Assembly (NCBI GenBank): GCA_019308985.1
Contig: JAFDHB010000120.1
Location: 1-10,757, forward strand
Direction of reading: 5' to 3'
DNA length: 10,757 bases
From: Deltaproteobacteria bacterium
GTDB taxonomy: Bacteria > Desulfobacterota > DSM-4660 > Desulfatiglandales > HGW-15
In this document: piece by piece, positions 5,495 through 10,750 of the stretch
Numbering within the stretch: the first letter of the stretch is position 1
How the letters are laid out: every line of letters begins with the position of its first letter
Notes under the pieces: generated by a model
The model's database searches: none
What the model was told of the DNA's origin: nothing
What the model saw: the letters and a program-made list of their open reading frames with translations, nothing else
Position numbers and translations under genes: made by a program

Positions 5495-5665
5495 CTACAC
5501 AGCCATCTTTCTAACAGGAAATTCCCGGGGGGTGCGTATACTATCAGGATGCATTTCCTCTCTTTTTTTTAGCTCCCTGGCGATCTTTTTCACATCAAAT
5601 CCAAATTCTTGGCAAAATGTCTTTCGGGTTTTCCGTATCTCTTTGATAACCAAATCATCTTTCAT
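5495..5665 (-). CDS. Small antitoxin (56 residues) of the downstream-overlapping PIN toxin
   Basis: A short gene on the minus strand: ATG (5663-5665), MKDDLVIKEIRKTRKTFCQE, FGFDVKKIARELKKREEMHP, DSIRTPREFPVRKMAV, stop TAG (5495-5497). The pattern (D.VI.E[VI]R..R..., FG.D......LK.RE...) is that of short antitoxins that accompany PIN toxins of the TREWW/LLTWNC group. A ribosome site AGGTGA on the minus strand at 5671-5676 lies 5 nt before ATG. The gene overlaps the 3' end of the PIN gene by 11 nt, toxin first. It has no recognisable DNA-binding domain; it is mainly charged helix. It is too short for many gene finders. Confidence 0.8.
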   Translation of the reverse strand: MKDDLVIKEIRKTRKTFCQEFGFDVKKIARELKKREEMHPDSIRTPREFPVRKMAV

Positions 5666-6149
5666 TTTCGTCACCTGTTTCCTTGAAAAGTTGTAAAGGT
5701 GTTATGATTTCAGGAACAAAGAGCTTTAATTTGCGATTTATGGCATCTATATGGTCTTTTTTGTTCATGTTGGCCAAGTGATTACAATTCCATGTTAGAA
5801 GATAGTCCATTTTGAAAAAAGAGGCATAGGCCAAATGAAAGGCATCACCCATGTCAGTTCTTGGCATAAGATAATTTTTCAGGTATTCTCGGACAATATC
5901 TTCAATCTCTGAAACAATAGGTAAAATCGGAATACCTTTTACCAAGCCAATAACCTTTTCCTTGTGAGGATAATCCCCCCTTTGTAATTCTACCAAAACC
6001 AGTTCTGAAATATACAGATCAAAGGAGTCTCTTTCATTAGCCCACCAGTCTCTCGTAACTTTTCTTCGATATCTTATGTCAAGCTCTTTCCTTGGATCGT
6101 AATAATAGCTGGGAATGGTGGTGTCCAAATATAATGACCTTTTGATCAC
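5655..6149 (-). CDS. PIN-domain toxin (VapC family, LLTWNC group)
   Basis: About 164 residues from GTG 6149. The family marks are in order: SLYLDTTIPSYYYDPR with D9, VTRDWWANERDSFDLYISEL, E54 in VLVELQRGD, D99/D102 in MPRTDMGDAFHLAYAS, and MDYLLTWNCNHLANMNKKDHI near the end, then IITPLQLF. This group of PIN proteins is typically encoded with a small antitoxin like the one at 5495-5665. The start is uncertain: GTG 6149 matches the usual family N-terminus, with GAGG at 6162-6165 rather far upstream; a TTG at 6194 would add 15 residues. The active site looks complete. Confidence 0.85.
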   Translation of the reverse strand: MIKRSLYLDTTIPSYYYDPRKELDIRYRRKVTRDWWANERDSFDLYISELVLVELQRGDYPHKEKVIGLVKGIPILPIVSEIEDIVREYLKNYLMPRTDMGDAFHLAYASFFKMDYLLTWNCNHLANMNKKDHIDAINRKLKLFVPEIITPLQLFKETGDENER

Positions 6150-6166
6150 TTGGCTGAAAATCCTCG

Positions 6167-6194
6167 CAAAATTAAGAAGGACTCTGTTTGTCAA
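6167..6194 (-). promoter_or_regulatory. Possible promoter of the PIN/small-antitoxin module
   Basis: On the minus strand a consensus TTGACA (6189-6194) is followed after 16 bp by ATTTTG (6167-6172), a weak -10. Other spacings (AATTTT at 15 bp) are possible. Unlike the other toxin-first modules, no start codon stands 6 nt after a good -10 box, so the message probably has a short leader. Confidence 0.35.
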
Positions 6195-6408
6195 ATGTTT
6201 TGTCTACCAAAAACTATAAGGCACTTCATATGGCGATGTCAACATGAAGAAATGGGGTCAAACTTGAATTTGTTAAATTTGGCTTTAGCGGAAGAAAGGG
6301 AGCAGGCCACGCAGGGCGTGGAGCGGGCAGTGAGCAGCAATGTCCGGAGAAGAGGGAATTGGAGTTTTCCTGAGATTGTGTTAACTATGGGACAAGGAGG
6401 AAGACCCC

Positions 6409-6861
6409 ATGTCCAAAAAGAGAAAGAATTATGCCCCTGAAATGAAAGGGATTACTTTGAAGAAGGACCAACAGATTATTGACACTGTTCGGCAGGTTCT
6501 TGCGGGTGATTCGCGGGTTGAATTCGCTTATCTTTACGGTTCGTACGCCGGTGGCGAGGATGCTCGGGATATCGACATTGCCGTCTATGCTGGCCATGGA
6601 ATCATGCCCCACAGACTGGCAGTTGATTTGAAGATCGAATTATCGCGGAGGACGGGAATTCCACCGGATGGATTCGATATTCGAGTCCTGAATGAAGCTC
6701 TGAGGTCTGGCGACTTGTTTGGACTCCTCTATTTGAAACGAGTGCTCACAGGCGGGATTCTGCTTTTTGATAGAAGACCTGACATTCGGACCGATTTTAT
6801 CGAGAGGTACGCAATGAAATACCGGGAGTGCGAGGGATTGATCGCTGAGGTGCTGGCATGA
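6409..6861 (+). CDS. mntA: MntA-type nucleotidyltransferase antitoxin
   Basis: A 150-residue minimal nucleotidyltransferase. In the studied MntA/HepT system this antitoxin inactivates the HEPN RNase by transferring AMP to a tyrosine. The core is visible: FAYLYGSYAGGEDARDIDIA with G44-S45 and D54/D56, and D90 in GFDIRVLN as the third carboxylate. The gap between GS and the DxD pair is two residues shorter than the common GSx10DxD. The ATG at 6409 is chosen by AAGGAGG at 6394-6400. The gene overlaps hepT as ATGA (6858-6861). Upstream, 6195-6390 has no gene; TTGGAG (6359-6364), a 17-bp spacer and TAACTA (6382-6387) could be a weak promoter. Confidence 0.9.
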   Translation: MSKKRKNYAPEMKGITLKKDQQIIDTVRQVLAGDSRVEFAYLYGSYAGGEDARDIDIAVYAGHGIMPHRLAVDLKIELSRRTGIPPDGFDIRVLNEALRSGDLFGLLYLKRVLTGGILLFDRRPDIRTDFIERYAMKYRECEGLIAEVLA

Positions 6862-7274
6862 TCGACATCATTCGGCTCAAACGCCTTTTGACGGAAATCA
6901 GGAGAAGCAGCAATGAACTCAAACAGCTGGTTGAGGAGAATACCCTTTATCCTGGGTCGGTACCGTTAAAGGCGGCAAAATATCTTTTGATTGAACTGGC
7001 AGAGGCCATGTCAAACACGCTTCAGCATATTTTGGCCAAAGAAAAAGGTATTGCTGTCTCGGGGTATATTGATACGATCGTCAAGGCTCAGGAACATGGC
7101 ATCATTTCCCAAGAGCTATTTGAAAAGTTAAAGCCGTTTTTCGACTTTAGAAACAGCTTGGTCCATCGGTACTGGGAGGTAGACGACTCCCTTCTGATTA
7201 GAAACATTCTGGAAGGTCAAAGGGATTTTGATCGCTTTGTGGAAGAAATCGAGTCAAAGTGGCCTAAACGTTAA
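6858..7274 (+). CDS. hepT: HepT HEPN-domain ribonuclease toxin
   Basis: A 138-residue HEPN RNase. The catalytic motif RX4HXY is present as R98-NSLV-H103-R-Y105 in FRNSLVHRYWEVDD. In characterised HepT proteins the Tyr of this motif is the residue AMPylated by MntA, so Y105 is the likely modified site. The helical bundle is of normal length and the preceding helix (SGYIDTIVKAQEHGIISQEL, FEKLKPFFDFRN) is typical. It is coupled to mntA by a 4-nt overlap. Type VII toxin-antitoxin is the accepted class for such pairs. The pair looks functional and lies in strong contrast to the dead HepT-like relic at 5123-5400. Confidence 0.92.
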   Translation: MIDIIRLKRLLTEIRRSSNELKQLVEENTLYPGSVPLKAAKYLLIELAEAMSNTLQHILAKEKGIAVSGYIDTIVKAQEHGIISQELFEKLKPFFDFRNSLVHRYWEVDDSLLIRNILEGQRDFDRFVEEIESKWPKR

Positions 7275-7289
7275 TTTCAAATGAAAGAT

Positions 7290-7314
7290 GGGACATTGAT
7301 TTGTAATTCAGTAA
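7290..7314 (+). repeat. Short dispersed repeat (three copies in window)
   Basis: gggacattgatttgtaattcagtaa at 7290-7314 recurs, imperfectly, as ggggacgtagattcgcaattcagtaa (8361-8386) and ggggacgtagatttgtgattcagtga (9405-9430). All three lie just after or between modules and are in the same orientation. The rest of the gap 7275-7459 shows nothing else. Confidence 0.6.
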
Positions 7315-7459
7315 CTGGTCTTGCATATTTGGCTAGCCAGGAACGATGTGAGGGTTCCTTAAGCAAACTGGGAAGATGGGTCGAGCAGTGACTTGGATAT
7401 GGTGTTTTTGTCTATTAAGAGATGCGCGTTTTCGGCCAAGATTCTGTAGGTGACACGGC

Positions 7460-7765
7460 TTGAGCGTCATTGAATATGTACTCCCTTTGGGGGAGAATGC
7501 TCGCAAAAGGCATTACCATGAAATCGATAAAGGCAAGGTTATTGCTTTTGCTGTGCAACTAGAAGTATTATTAGCTGGCCGGTGGGAAGTAGTAATTCGC
7601 TATGATTCTGCTCATGGTTTTGCCCATATAGATCGGTACTATCGAGACGGGAGACAGATTAAGAAAGAGGTCCACTTAAAGCTTAATGAAGCCTTGACCT
7701 TGGCGGATGAAGATATAAAAGAAAACTGGAAGAGTTGCCAGAAAGCTTTTATGGAGGGTAGATAG
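7460..7765 (+). CDS. Uncharacterised protein, DUF7718-like; candidate toxin
   Basis: A 101-residue protein of a family I recall as DUF7718, function unknown. It is a small alpha/beta protein: strands around VIEYVLPLG, VIAFAVQLEVLL and WEVVIRYD, then the striking motif RYDSAHGFAHIDRYYRDG (D49, H52, H56, D58, Y60), then helices (LKLNEALTLADEDIKENWKS). The D-x-x-H...H-x-D cluster resembles the RxDN..HH.H-type motif of DUF6516/TumE toxins, which suggests but does not prove a nucleic-acid-cleaving role. Start: TTG at 7460, supported by AGGTGA at 7448-7453. Its stop codon abuts the start of the next gene, so the two form an operon. Confidence 0.75.
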   Translation: MSVIEYVLPLGENARKRHYHEIDKGKVIAFAVQLEVLLAGRWEVVIRYDSAHGFAHIDRYYRDGRQIKKEVHLKLNEALTLADEDIKENWKSCQKAFMEGR

Positions 7766-8029
7766 ATGATTGATATCTTGGAGAAAAAGCATGCTATATT
7801 GGTTACCGAGTTTGACCGTTATCTGATGGAACACCCTGAATTTGCGGTGAAAATACCCAGAAATGCCCAGATCGTTCTTCAGGTTCAAGGAGACGAAGAA
7901 TATAATAAGTGGAGTAGGCAGCTAGCGGAGAAACAAAGAGAACCGGGCCAGAAAGTCGTTTACGTGAAAGTGAAAGGGCTCAAACCGGCTAGATCAAGGC
8001 TCCTTAGCCCTGAACTTGCTGTTGCTTAG
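7766..8029 (+). CDS. Uncharacterised protein, DUF5647-like; candidate antitoxin
   Basis: An 87-residue protein of a family I recall as DUF5647: ILEKKHAILVTEFDRYLMEH, PEFAVKIPRNAQIVLQVQGD, EEYNKWSRQLAEKQREPGQK, VVYVKVKGLKPARSRL. It has a helix, a strand with QIVLQVQGD, a second helix and a strand, and a basic C-terminal region. No catalytic site or classic DNA-binding motif is visible. The ATG follows directly on the TAG of the upstream gene, with GGAGGG (7753-7758) inside that gene's last codons as ribosome site; tight coupling. Conserved pairing with DUF7718-like proteins and its place among TA modules point to an antitoxin or accessory role. Confidence 0.75.
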   Translation: MIDILEKKHAILVTEFDRYLMEHPEFAVKIPRNAQIVLQVQGDEEYNKWSRQLAEKQREPGQKVVYVKVKGLKPARSRLLSPELAVA

Positions 8030-8055
8030 AATGGAGTCATGTCAGGGGGGAGAAT

Positions 8056-8135
8056 CAGAAGACAGTGGGTCAGAAGACAGTGGGTCAGAAGACAGAGGAC
8101 AGAGGACAGTAATCAGAGGACAGAAGACAGTGGGT
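8056..8135 (+). repeat. Simple tandem repeat of cagaagacagtgggt / cagaggacag units
   Basis: Two perfect 15-bp units cagaagacagtgggt at 8056-8070 and 8071-8085 are followed by degenerate cagargacag units, ending with another cagaagacagtgggt at 8121-8135. The same 10-bp core recurs at 8494-8503 and 10569-10615. These look like slippage-prone dispersed repeats rather than regulatory sites. Confidence 0.75.
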
Positions 8136-8150
8136 CGAACCTTATGCCGC

Positions 8151-8171
8151 ACTTGAAATTCGCTGAAGGAG
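8151..8171 (+). repeat. 21-bp word shared with 10684-10704
   Basis: acttgaaattcgctgaaggag at 8151-8171 is identical to 10684-10704; the preceding bases (tatgccgc versus tatgccat) are also similar. Here the sequence continues agaaacaagtgaccccggtg, unlike the copy near the window end, so only the left part is shared. It is probably a fragment of the structured element described at 10637-10750. Confidence 0.6.
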
Positions 8172-8548
8172 AGAAACAAGTGACCCCGGTGAAATAGGCC
8201 CGAGTTAAGCAATAAGCAGGCTTGACCCCAGCAGGATAGTGAACTGTCTACGCGGGGTGGGTAGTGAAGAAAAAAGGGGTCAAACCTATTTTTGACTACA
8301 AATCATGACACAGACCATGGCCTTTTTCCGCAATCTCTGCGTCAATCTGCGTGTAGAGACGGGGACGTAGATTCGCAATTCAGTAAGTCGTAGTTATTTG
8401 TTATTAGAGTCTAGGAGGCTCTCTGGAGAGAATTGCTGGATATTTTGGTTATAGGGGGTTGTGGATGTTGAGGATAGGAAGCGGGGGGCAGAAGGACAGA
8501 GGACCGACGACCGAAGGCCGACGACGCGCTGAATTTTGAATCTCCCCT
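8172..8548. other. Intergenic stretch of repeat fragments
   Basis: No gene is seen. The stretch contains aaaaaaggggtcaaacctatttttg (8270-8294), a relative of the first bases of the 114-bp repeat, the second copy of the short dispersed repeat (8361-8386), tagttatttgttatt (8391-8405) and a cagaggac-like run (8490-8527). Confidence 0.55.
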
Positions 8549-8634
8549 TGTAGGAGCAACATATTGTTGCGATCTTATGACTCTGAACCTTGAACTCTGA
8601 ACCTCACCCTGTAGGAGCGGCATGTTGCCGCGAT
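8549..8634 (+). repeat. Pair of REP-type hairpins with compensatory changes
   Basis: Two elements share the frame tgtaggagc-stem-gcgat. The first has GCAACA/TGTTGC (8556-8561, 8565-8570) with loop tat; the second GCGGCA/TGCCGC (8617-8622, 8626-8631) with loop tgt. The two stems differ in sequence at two pairs but pair perfectly in each, and the flanking tgtagga and gat are the same. This is the form of REP sequences mobilised by RAYT (TnpA-REP) transposases. No such transposase gene lies in the window. Confidence 0.8.
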
Positions 8635-8804
8635 TCCCCTAACTTTCTCGCATTTCTCGGCTTCGCCCTTTGTCGTCCACTAAAACAGAGCAGATAAACC
8701 AGATAGACCAATTAAGAGTGAGGAGAGAGGAGACAGGGAAAGGAAATACATGAATCGGGAGCGCGTGGAGTAGAAATGGTATGTTTGAATTATGTTTCTA
8801 GATC

Positions 8805-9179
8805 TTGTGTGGCTTTGTCCCTAAGGATGTTGTTTTGAATGCTGGAGTTGTTCGCAGAGTATCGGAAGAGAGAGGTGTTTTGTTTACTTTCTCCAAAAAA
8901 GGACAAGAAGTTGATATCCTATTCTTGAACCATGCAATAGGAAGAATGGCGAAGTGGGGCTTGAACCTCGAGATGGTCAGCGAAACATTGTTAAAGCCAG
9001 AAGAAGTCCTGAGAGGACACCACAACAGATTCATTGCTCATAAGCGTTACGGGGAACACATATTGAGAGCGGTCTACGAGTATGAGGGATCGCTGCCATC
9101 TCTTGTTACGGTCTATTTCCCTTACAAACACAGGTATTATGAAGGGGGTGAGCGAATTGAAGATAAAATACTCAAGTGA
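8805..9179 (+). CDS. DUF4258 protein, candidate RelE-like toxin
   Basis: The family domain covers roughly residues 37-112: VDILFLNHAIGRMAKWGLNL, EMVSETLLKPEEVLRGHHNR, FIAHKRYGEHILRAVYEYEG, LVTVYFPYKHRYYEGG. DUF4258 has been placed in the RelE/EndoU-like nuclease fold; H43 and R47 (HAIGRM), K80, R88 and Y111 are the kind of conserved positions expected. The start is doubtful. The TTG at 8805 gives about 36 residues with no family likeness; a TTG at 8880 is another option. An AAAGGA at 8898-8903 stands 6 nt before GTT (8910), where the family N-terminus would be expected, so the real start codon may have been lost. It overlaps the DUF2283 gene by 23 nt. Confidence 0.75.
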   Translation: MCGFVPKDVVLNAGVVRRVSEERGVLFTFSKKGQEVDILFLNHAIGRMAKWGLNLEMVSETLLKPEEVLRGHHNRFIAHKRYGEHILRAVYEYEGSLPSLVTVYFPYKHRYYEGGERIEDKILK

Positions 9180-9393
9180 GGCTGATATTCTTCTCATTGA
9201 ATTTAGGGAAGGAACTCCTGCTGATTCTATCGACTTGAAAGAAGGCATCATTCTTCACTTGGATACCAAGGGGGCTCCGATTGAAATGGAGATACTAGAT
9301 GCCTCTAAGGTGGTGTCTATGGATGAATTCAACATTCTTATACCTGCGATAAAGGGCAAAGGGGTGGAAGCGCGGGTCAGCACCGATGGATAA
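9157..9393 (+). CDS. DUF2283 protein, candidate antitoxin
   Basis: A 78-residue protein of the DUF2283 family: [M]KIKYSSEADILLIEFREGTP, SIDLKEGIILHLDTKGAPIE, MEILDASKV. The order strand-EAD-strand-x-EGIILHxD-GxPxxxEILDAS is characteristic. TTG at 9157 is chosen as start because GGGGGTGA (9143-9150) lies 6 nt before it and the family begins MKIKY; an ATG at 9139 has no ribosome site of its own. DUF2283 genes commonly sit next to DUF4258 genes, and the pair is thought of as a TA candidate. I see no promoter between them, so they are one transcription unit. Confidence 0.85.
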   Translation: MKIKYSSEADILLIEFREGTPADSIDLKEGIILHLDTKGAPIEMEILDASKVVSMDEFNILIPAIKGKGVEARVSTDG

Positions 9394-9433
9394 AATGCCC
9401 AAGAGGGGACGTAGATTTGTGATTCAGTGAGGG

Positions 9434-9547
9434 AAAAAGGGGTGAGACCTGTCTTTGCTTGCACCACGGAGGCACCCCAGTACGATCTTACAGACCTACC
9501 CTGGTACCATCTTCCGGAGCTACAGGGCAAGCGGGGGTAAACAGAGG
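9434..9547 (+). repeat. 114-bp dispersed repeat, copy B
   Basis: This is the same element as at 2841-2954, in the same orientation 6.6 kb away, with five mismatches in 114 bp. It lies between the DUF2283 gene and the XRE gene. The remainder of the gap 9394-9648 holds the third copy of the short repeat (9405-9430) and gagatggggacgtgcttg near 9612. Confidence 0.85.
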
Positions 9548-9648
9548 GCACGGAGAATAATCCGCGGGCATCTTTTCTTCTCTGTGATTTCTGTGTCTCT
9601 GTGGTGAGATAAGAGATGGGGACGTGCTTGCCTTCTGAACGATAGTTC

Positions 9649-9999
9649 TTAAGAAAAGCTTGCCTCGCTTATTCCGAAGACTTTGGCTAACTTTTGCCTG
9701 GTTGCCTTGCGATACACAGCGCCTTCCCGTTCCCATTTTGCTACGGTAGATTGTTTTACCCCGATTCGCCTGGCAAGTTCCTTCTGGGTCCATCCTCTTT
9801 CAAGGCGCTCCCGTTTTACAGGATTCATGAAAATGTAGTCTTCCGCTTCTTGCTGATCATATAGCGGCTCAGCTTCGGCCTCACGTATGGCACGTAGATC
9901 GGATTCATCTTCTATGCGGTCAAGGAGGGCCTGGAACGACTTGATTGGTAGTACCACAAATTTTACTTTTCCGTTTTCCTTGATTGTTTGGTATTCCAT
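9649..9999 (-). CDS. XRE-family antitoxin with Phd-like N-terminus
   Basis: A 116-residue protein. Residues 1-45 (MEYQTIKENGKVKFVVLPIK, SFQALLDRIEDESDLRAIRE) resemble the Phd/YefM-type toxin-binding start found in many antitoxins. Residues 62-110 are an XRE helix-turn-helix: KRERLERGWTQKELARRIGV, KQSTVAKWEREGAV, QKLAKVFGIS. The ATG at 9999 is preferred over an in-frame GTG at 10005 because AAGGGG on the minus strand (10005-10010) lies 5 nt before it. It lies 2 nt after the toxin stop codon, second in a toxin-first operon, and probably represses the promoter at 10269-10296. Confidence 0.88.
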   Translation of the reverse strand: MEYQTIKENGKVKFVVLPIKSFQALLDRIEDESDLRAIREAEAEPLYDQQEAEDYIFMNPVKRERLERGWTQKELARRIGVKQSTVAKWEREGAVYRKATRQKLAKVFGISEASFS

Positions 10000-10001
10000 A
10001 T

Positions 10002-10262
10002 TCACCCCTTATAGATGTCGCCCCGCGGGCGGATTTTCACCACTTCTATTATTAAGTGGGCGTCGTGGCGGGTATAGATGATACGGTACCGCCCCACTTT
10101 AAGACGGAAGCCTTCCCGCCCCTTTAAAACATCAATATCAAGAGAGGGATTGTCCGGATTTTCCGCAAGCTCATGCAACTTATTGACGATAGCCGCTTTT
10201 ACTCTTAGCGGCAGGCGTGCCAGGTAGTTTCTGGCCTGCCGCCTGTATTTAAGCTCATACAT
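10002..10262 (-). CDS. RelE/ParE-family toxin
   Basis: An 86-residue toxin of the RelE/ParE superfamily of mRNA interferases or gyrase poisons: MYELKYRRQARNYLARLPLR, VKAAIVNKLHELAENP, VLKGREGFRLKVGRYRIIYT, LIIEVVKIRPRGDIYKG. The GRYRIIY core strand (R58, R60, Y63) and the final RPRGDIYK are the family's functional regions, which favours ribosome-dependent RNase action (RelE branch). Its length is normal and it looks intact. The ATG at 10260-10262 has no Shine-Dalgarno and lies 6 nt after a consensus -10 box, which predicts leaderless translation. Confidence 0.9.
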   Translation of the reverse strand: MYELKYRRQARNYLARLPLRVKAAIVNKLHELAENPDNPSLDIDVLKGREGFRLKVGRYRIIYTRHDAHLIIEVVKIRPRGDIYKG

Positions 10263-10268
10263 AGCCCA

Positions 10269-10296
10269 ATTATAGCCTTAAAGGATATGTTGTCAA
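10269..10296 (-). promoter_or_regulatory. Full-consensus sigma70 promoter of the relE-xre module, leaderless
   Basis: On the minus strand TTGACA (10291-10296), a 16-bp spacer and TATAAT (10269-10274), both exact consensus, stand 6 nt before the relE ATG. The start point would fall on the A of AUG. Two direct copies of CATATC flank the -35 box on the minus strand (10297-10302 and 10283-10288) and may be XRE operator half-sites. Such a strong promoter needs repression, which fits an autoregulating antitoxin. Confidence 0.8.
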
Positions 10297-10564
10297 GATA
10301 TGCAAAAAAAGGGTCACCCATTAGAGGGCGAGTCAACTGAAAAAACACCTCTCCCTGCGAGGAAATTATCTTGCTTCGCTTGACGGCAGCCTTTGCACCA
10401 GCACAGCCTCGTTTTCAGCCCCTCTTCGCACCCGTTATTTCTCTTCTATCGGTTAGCGTGGCGGAAAAAAGGGGTCAGACCGGTTTTTGCTTGTGCAGGT
10501 ATTGATCATGATGCCGGCATCCATGAATAAGAGATGGGGACAACCTTGAATATGTCAATAAGTC
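10297..10564. other. Intergenic stretch without genes
   Basis: Nothing coding is seen. The stretch includes aaaaaaagggtcacccattagagg (10303-10326), related to 4991-5012; aaaaaaggggtcagaccggtttttgc (10465-10490), related to the 114-bp repeat start; and gagatggggacaaccttgaatatgtcaataag (10531-10562). Confidence 0.5.
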
Positions 10565-10630
10565 GAGGGACAGAGGACAGCAATCAGAGGACAGTCAGAA
10601 GGCAGAGGACAGTAAGTCAGAGAGCAGTAA
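10565..10630 (+). repeat. Degenerate cagaggacag tandem repeat
   Basis: Units of the type gacagaggacagcaatcagaggacagtcagaaggcag follow one another here. They belong to the same family as 8056-8135. Confidence 0.65.
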
Positions 10631-10636
10631 GTGGCG

Positions 10637-10750
10637 CCAGGCTAAGCCTGGAGCGTTGGAATAGATATGGCGGGATATGCCATACTTGAAATTCGCTGAA
10701 GGAGTCCAGTGGGTTCGAATCCCACCCGGTAAGGGTTTGCCACCCACCGG
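10637..10750 (+). other. Run of four hairpins; possible edge of a structured RNA or tRNA-like fragment
   Basis: Four hairpins follow in order. CCAGGCT/AGCCTGG is at 10637-10651. TATGGC/GCCATA is at 10666-10684 with a 7-nt loop. GTGGG-TTCGAAT-CCCAC at 10709-10725 has the exact form of a tRNA T-arm. Last, CCGGT-aa-GGGT...ACCC-ACCGG at 10726-10750 makes nine pairs with a 2-nt bulge and a 5-nt loop. No matching acceptor stem, anticodon arm or CCA is seen, so an intact tRNA is excluded. A group II intron 5' domain or a repeat element is possible. The element continues out of the window. Confidence 0.45.

Noticed and set aside
8056..8135. A possible CRISPR array
   Set aside because: The repeat units are 10-15 bp, directly adjacent and degenerate, without spacers of even length and without cas genes.
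824..10300. Integron attC sites between modules, as in superintegron TA cassettes
   Set aside because: No paired RYYYAAC/GTTRRRY core sites were recognised in the spacers and modules lie on both strands; the spacers consist of other repeat types.
10709..10725. An intact tRNA gene
   Set aside because: Only the T-arm shape is present; no acceptor stem partner, anticodon arm or CCA-like end could be found around it.
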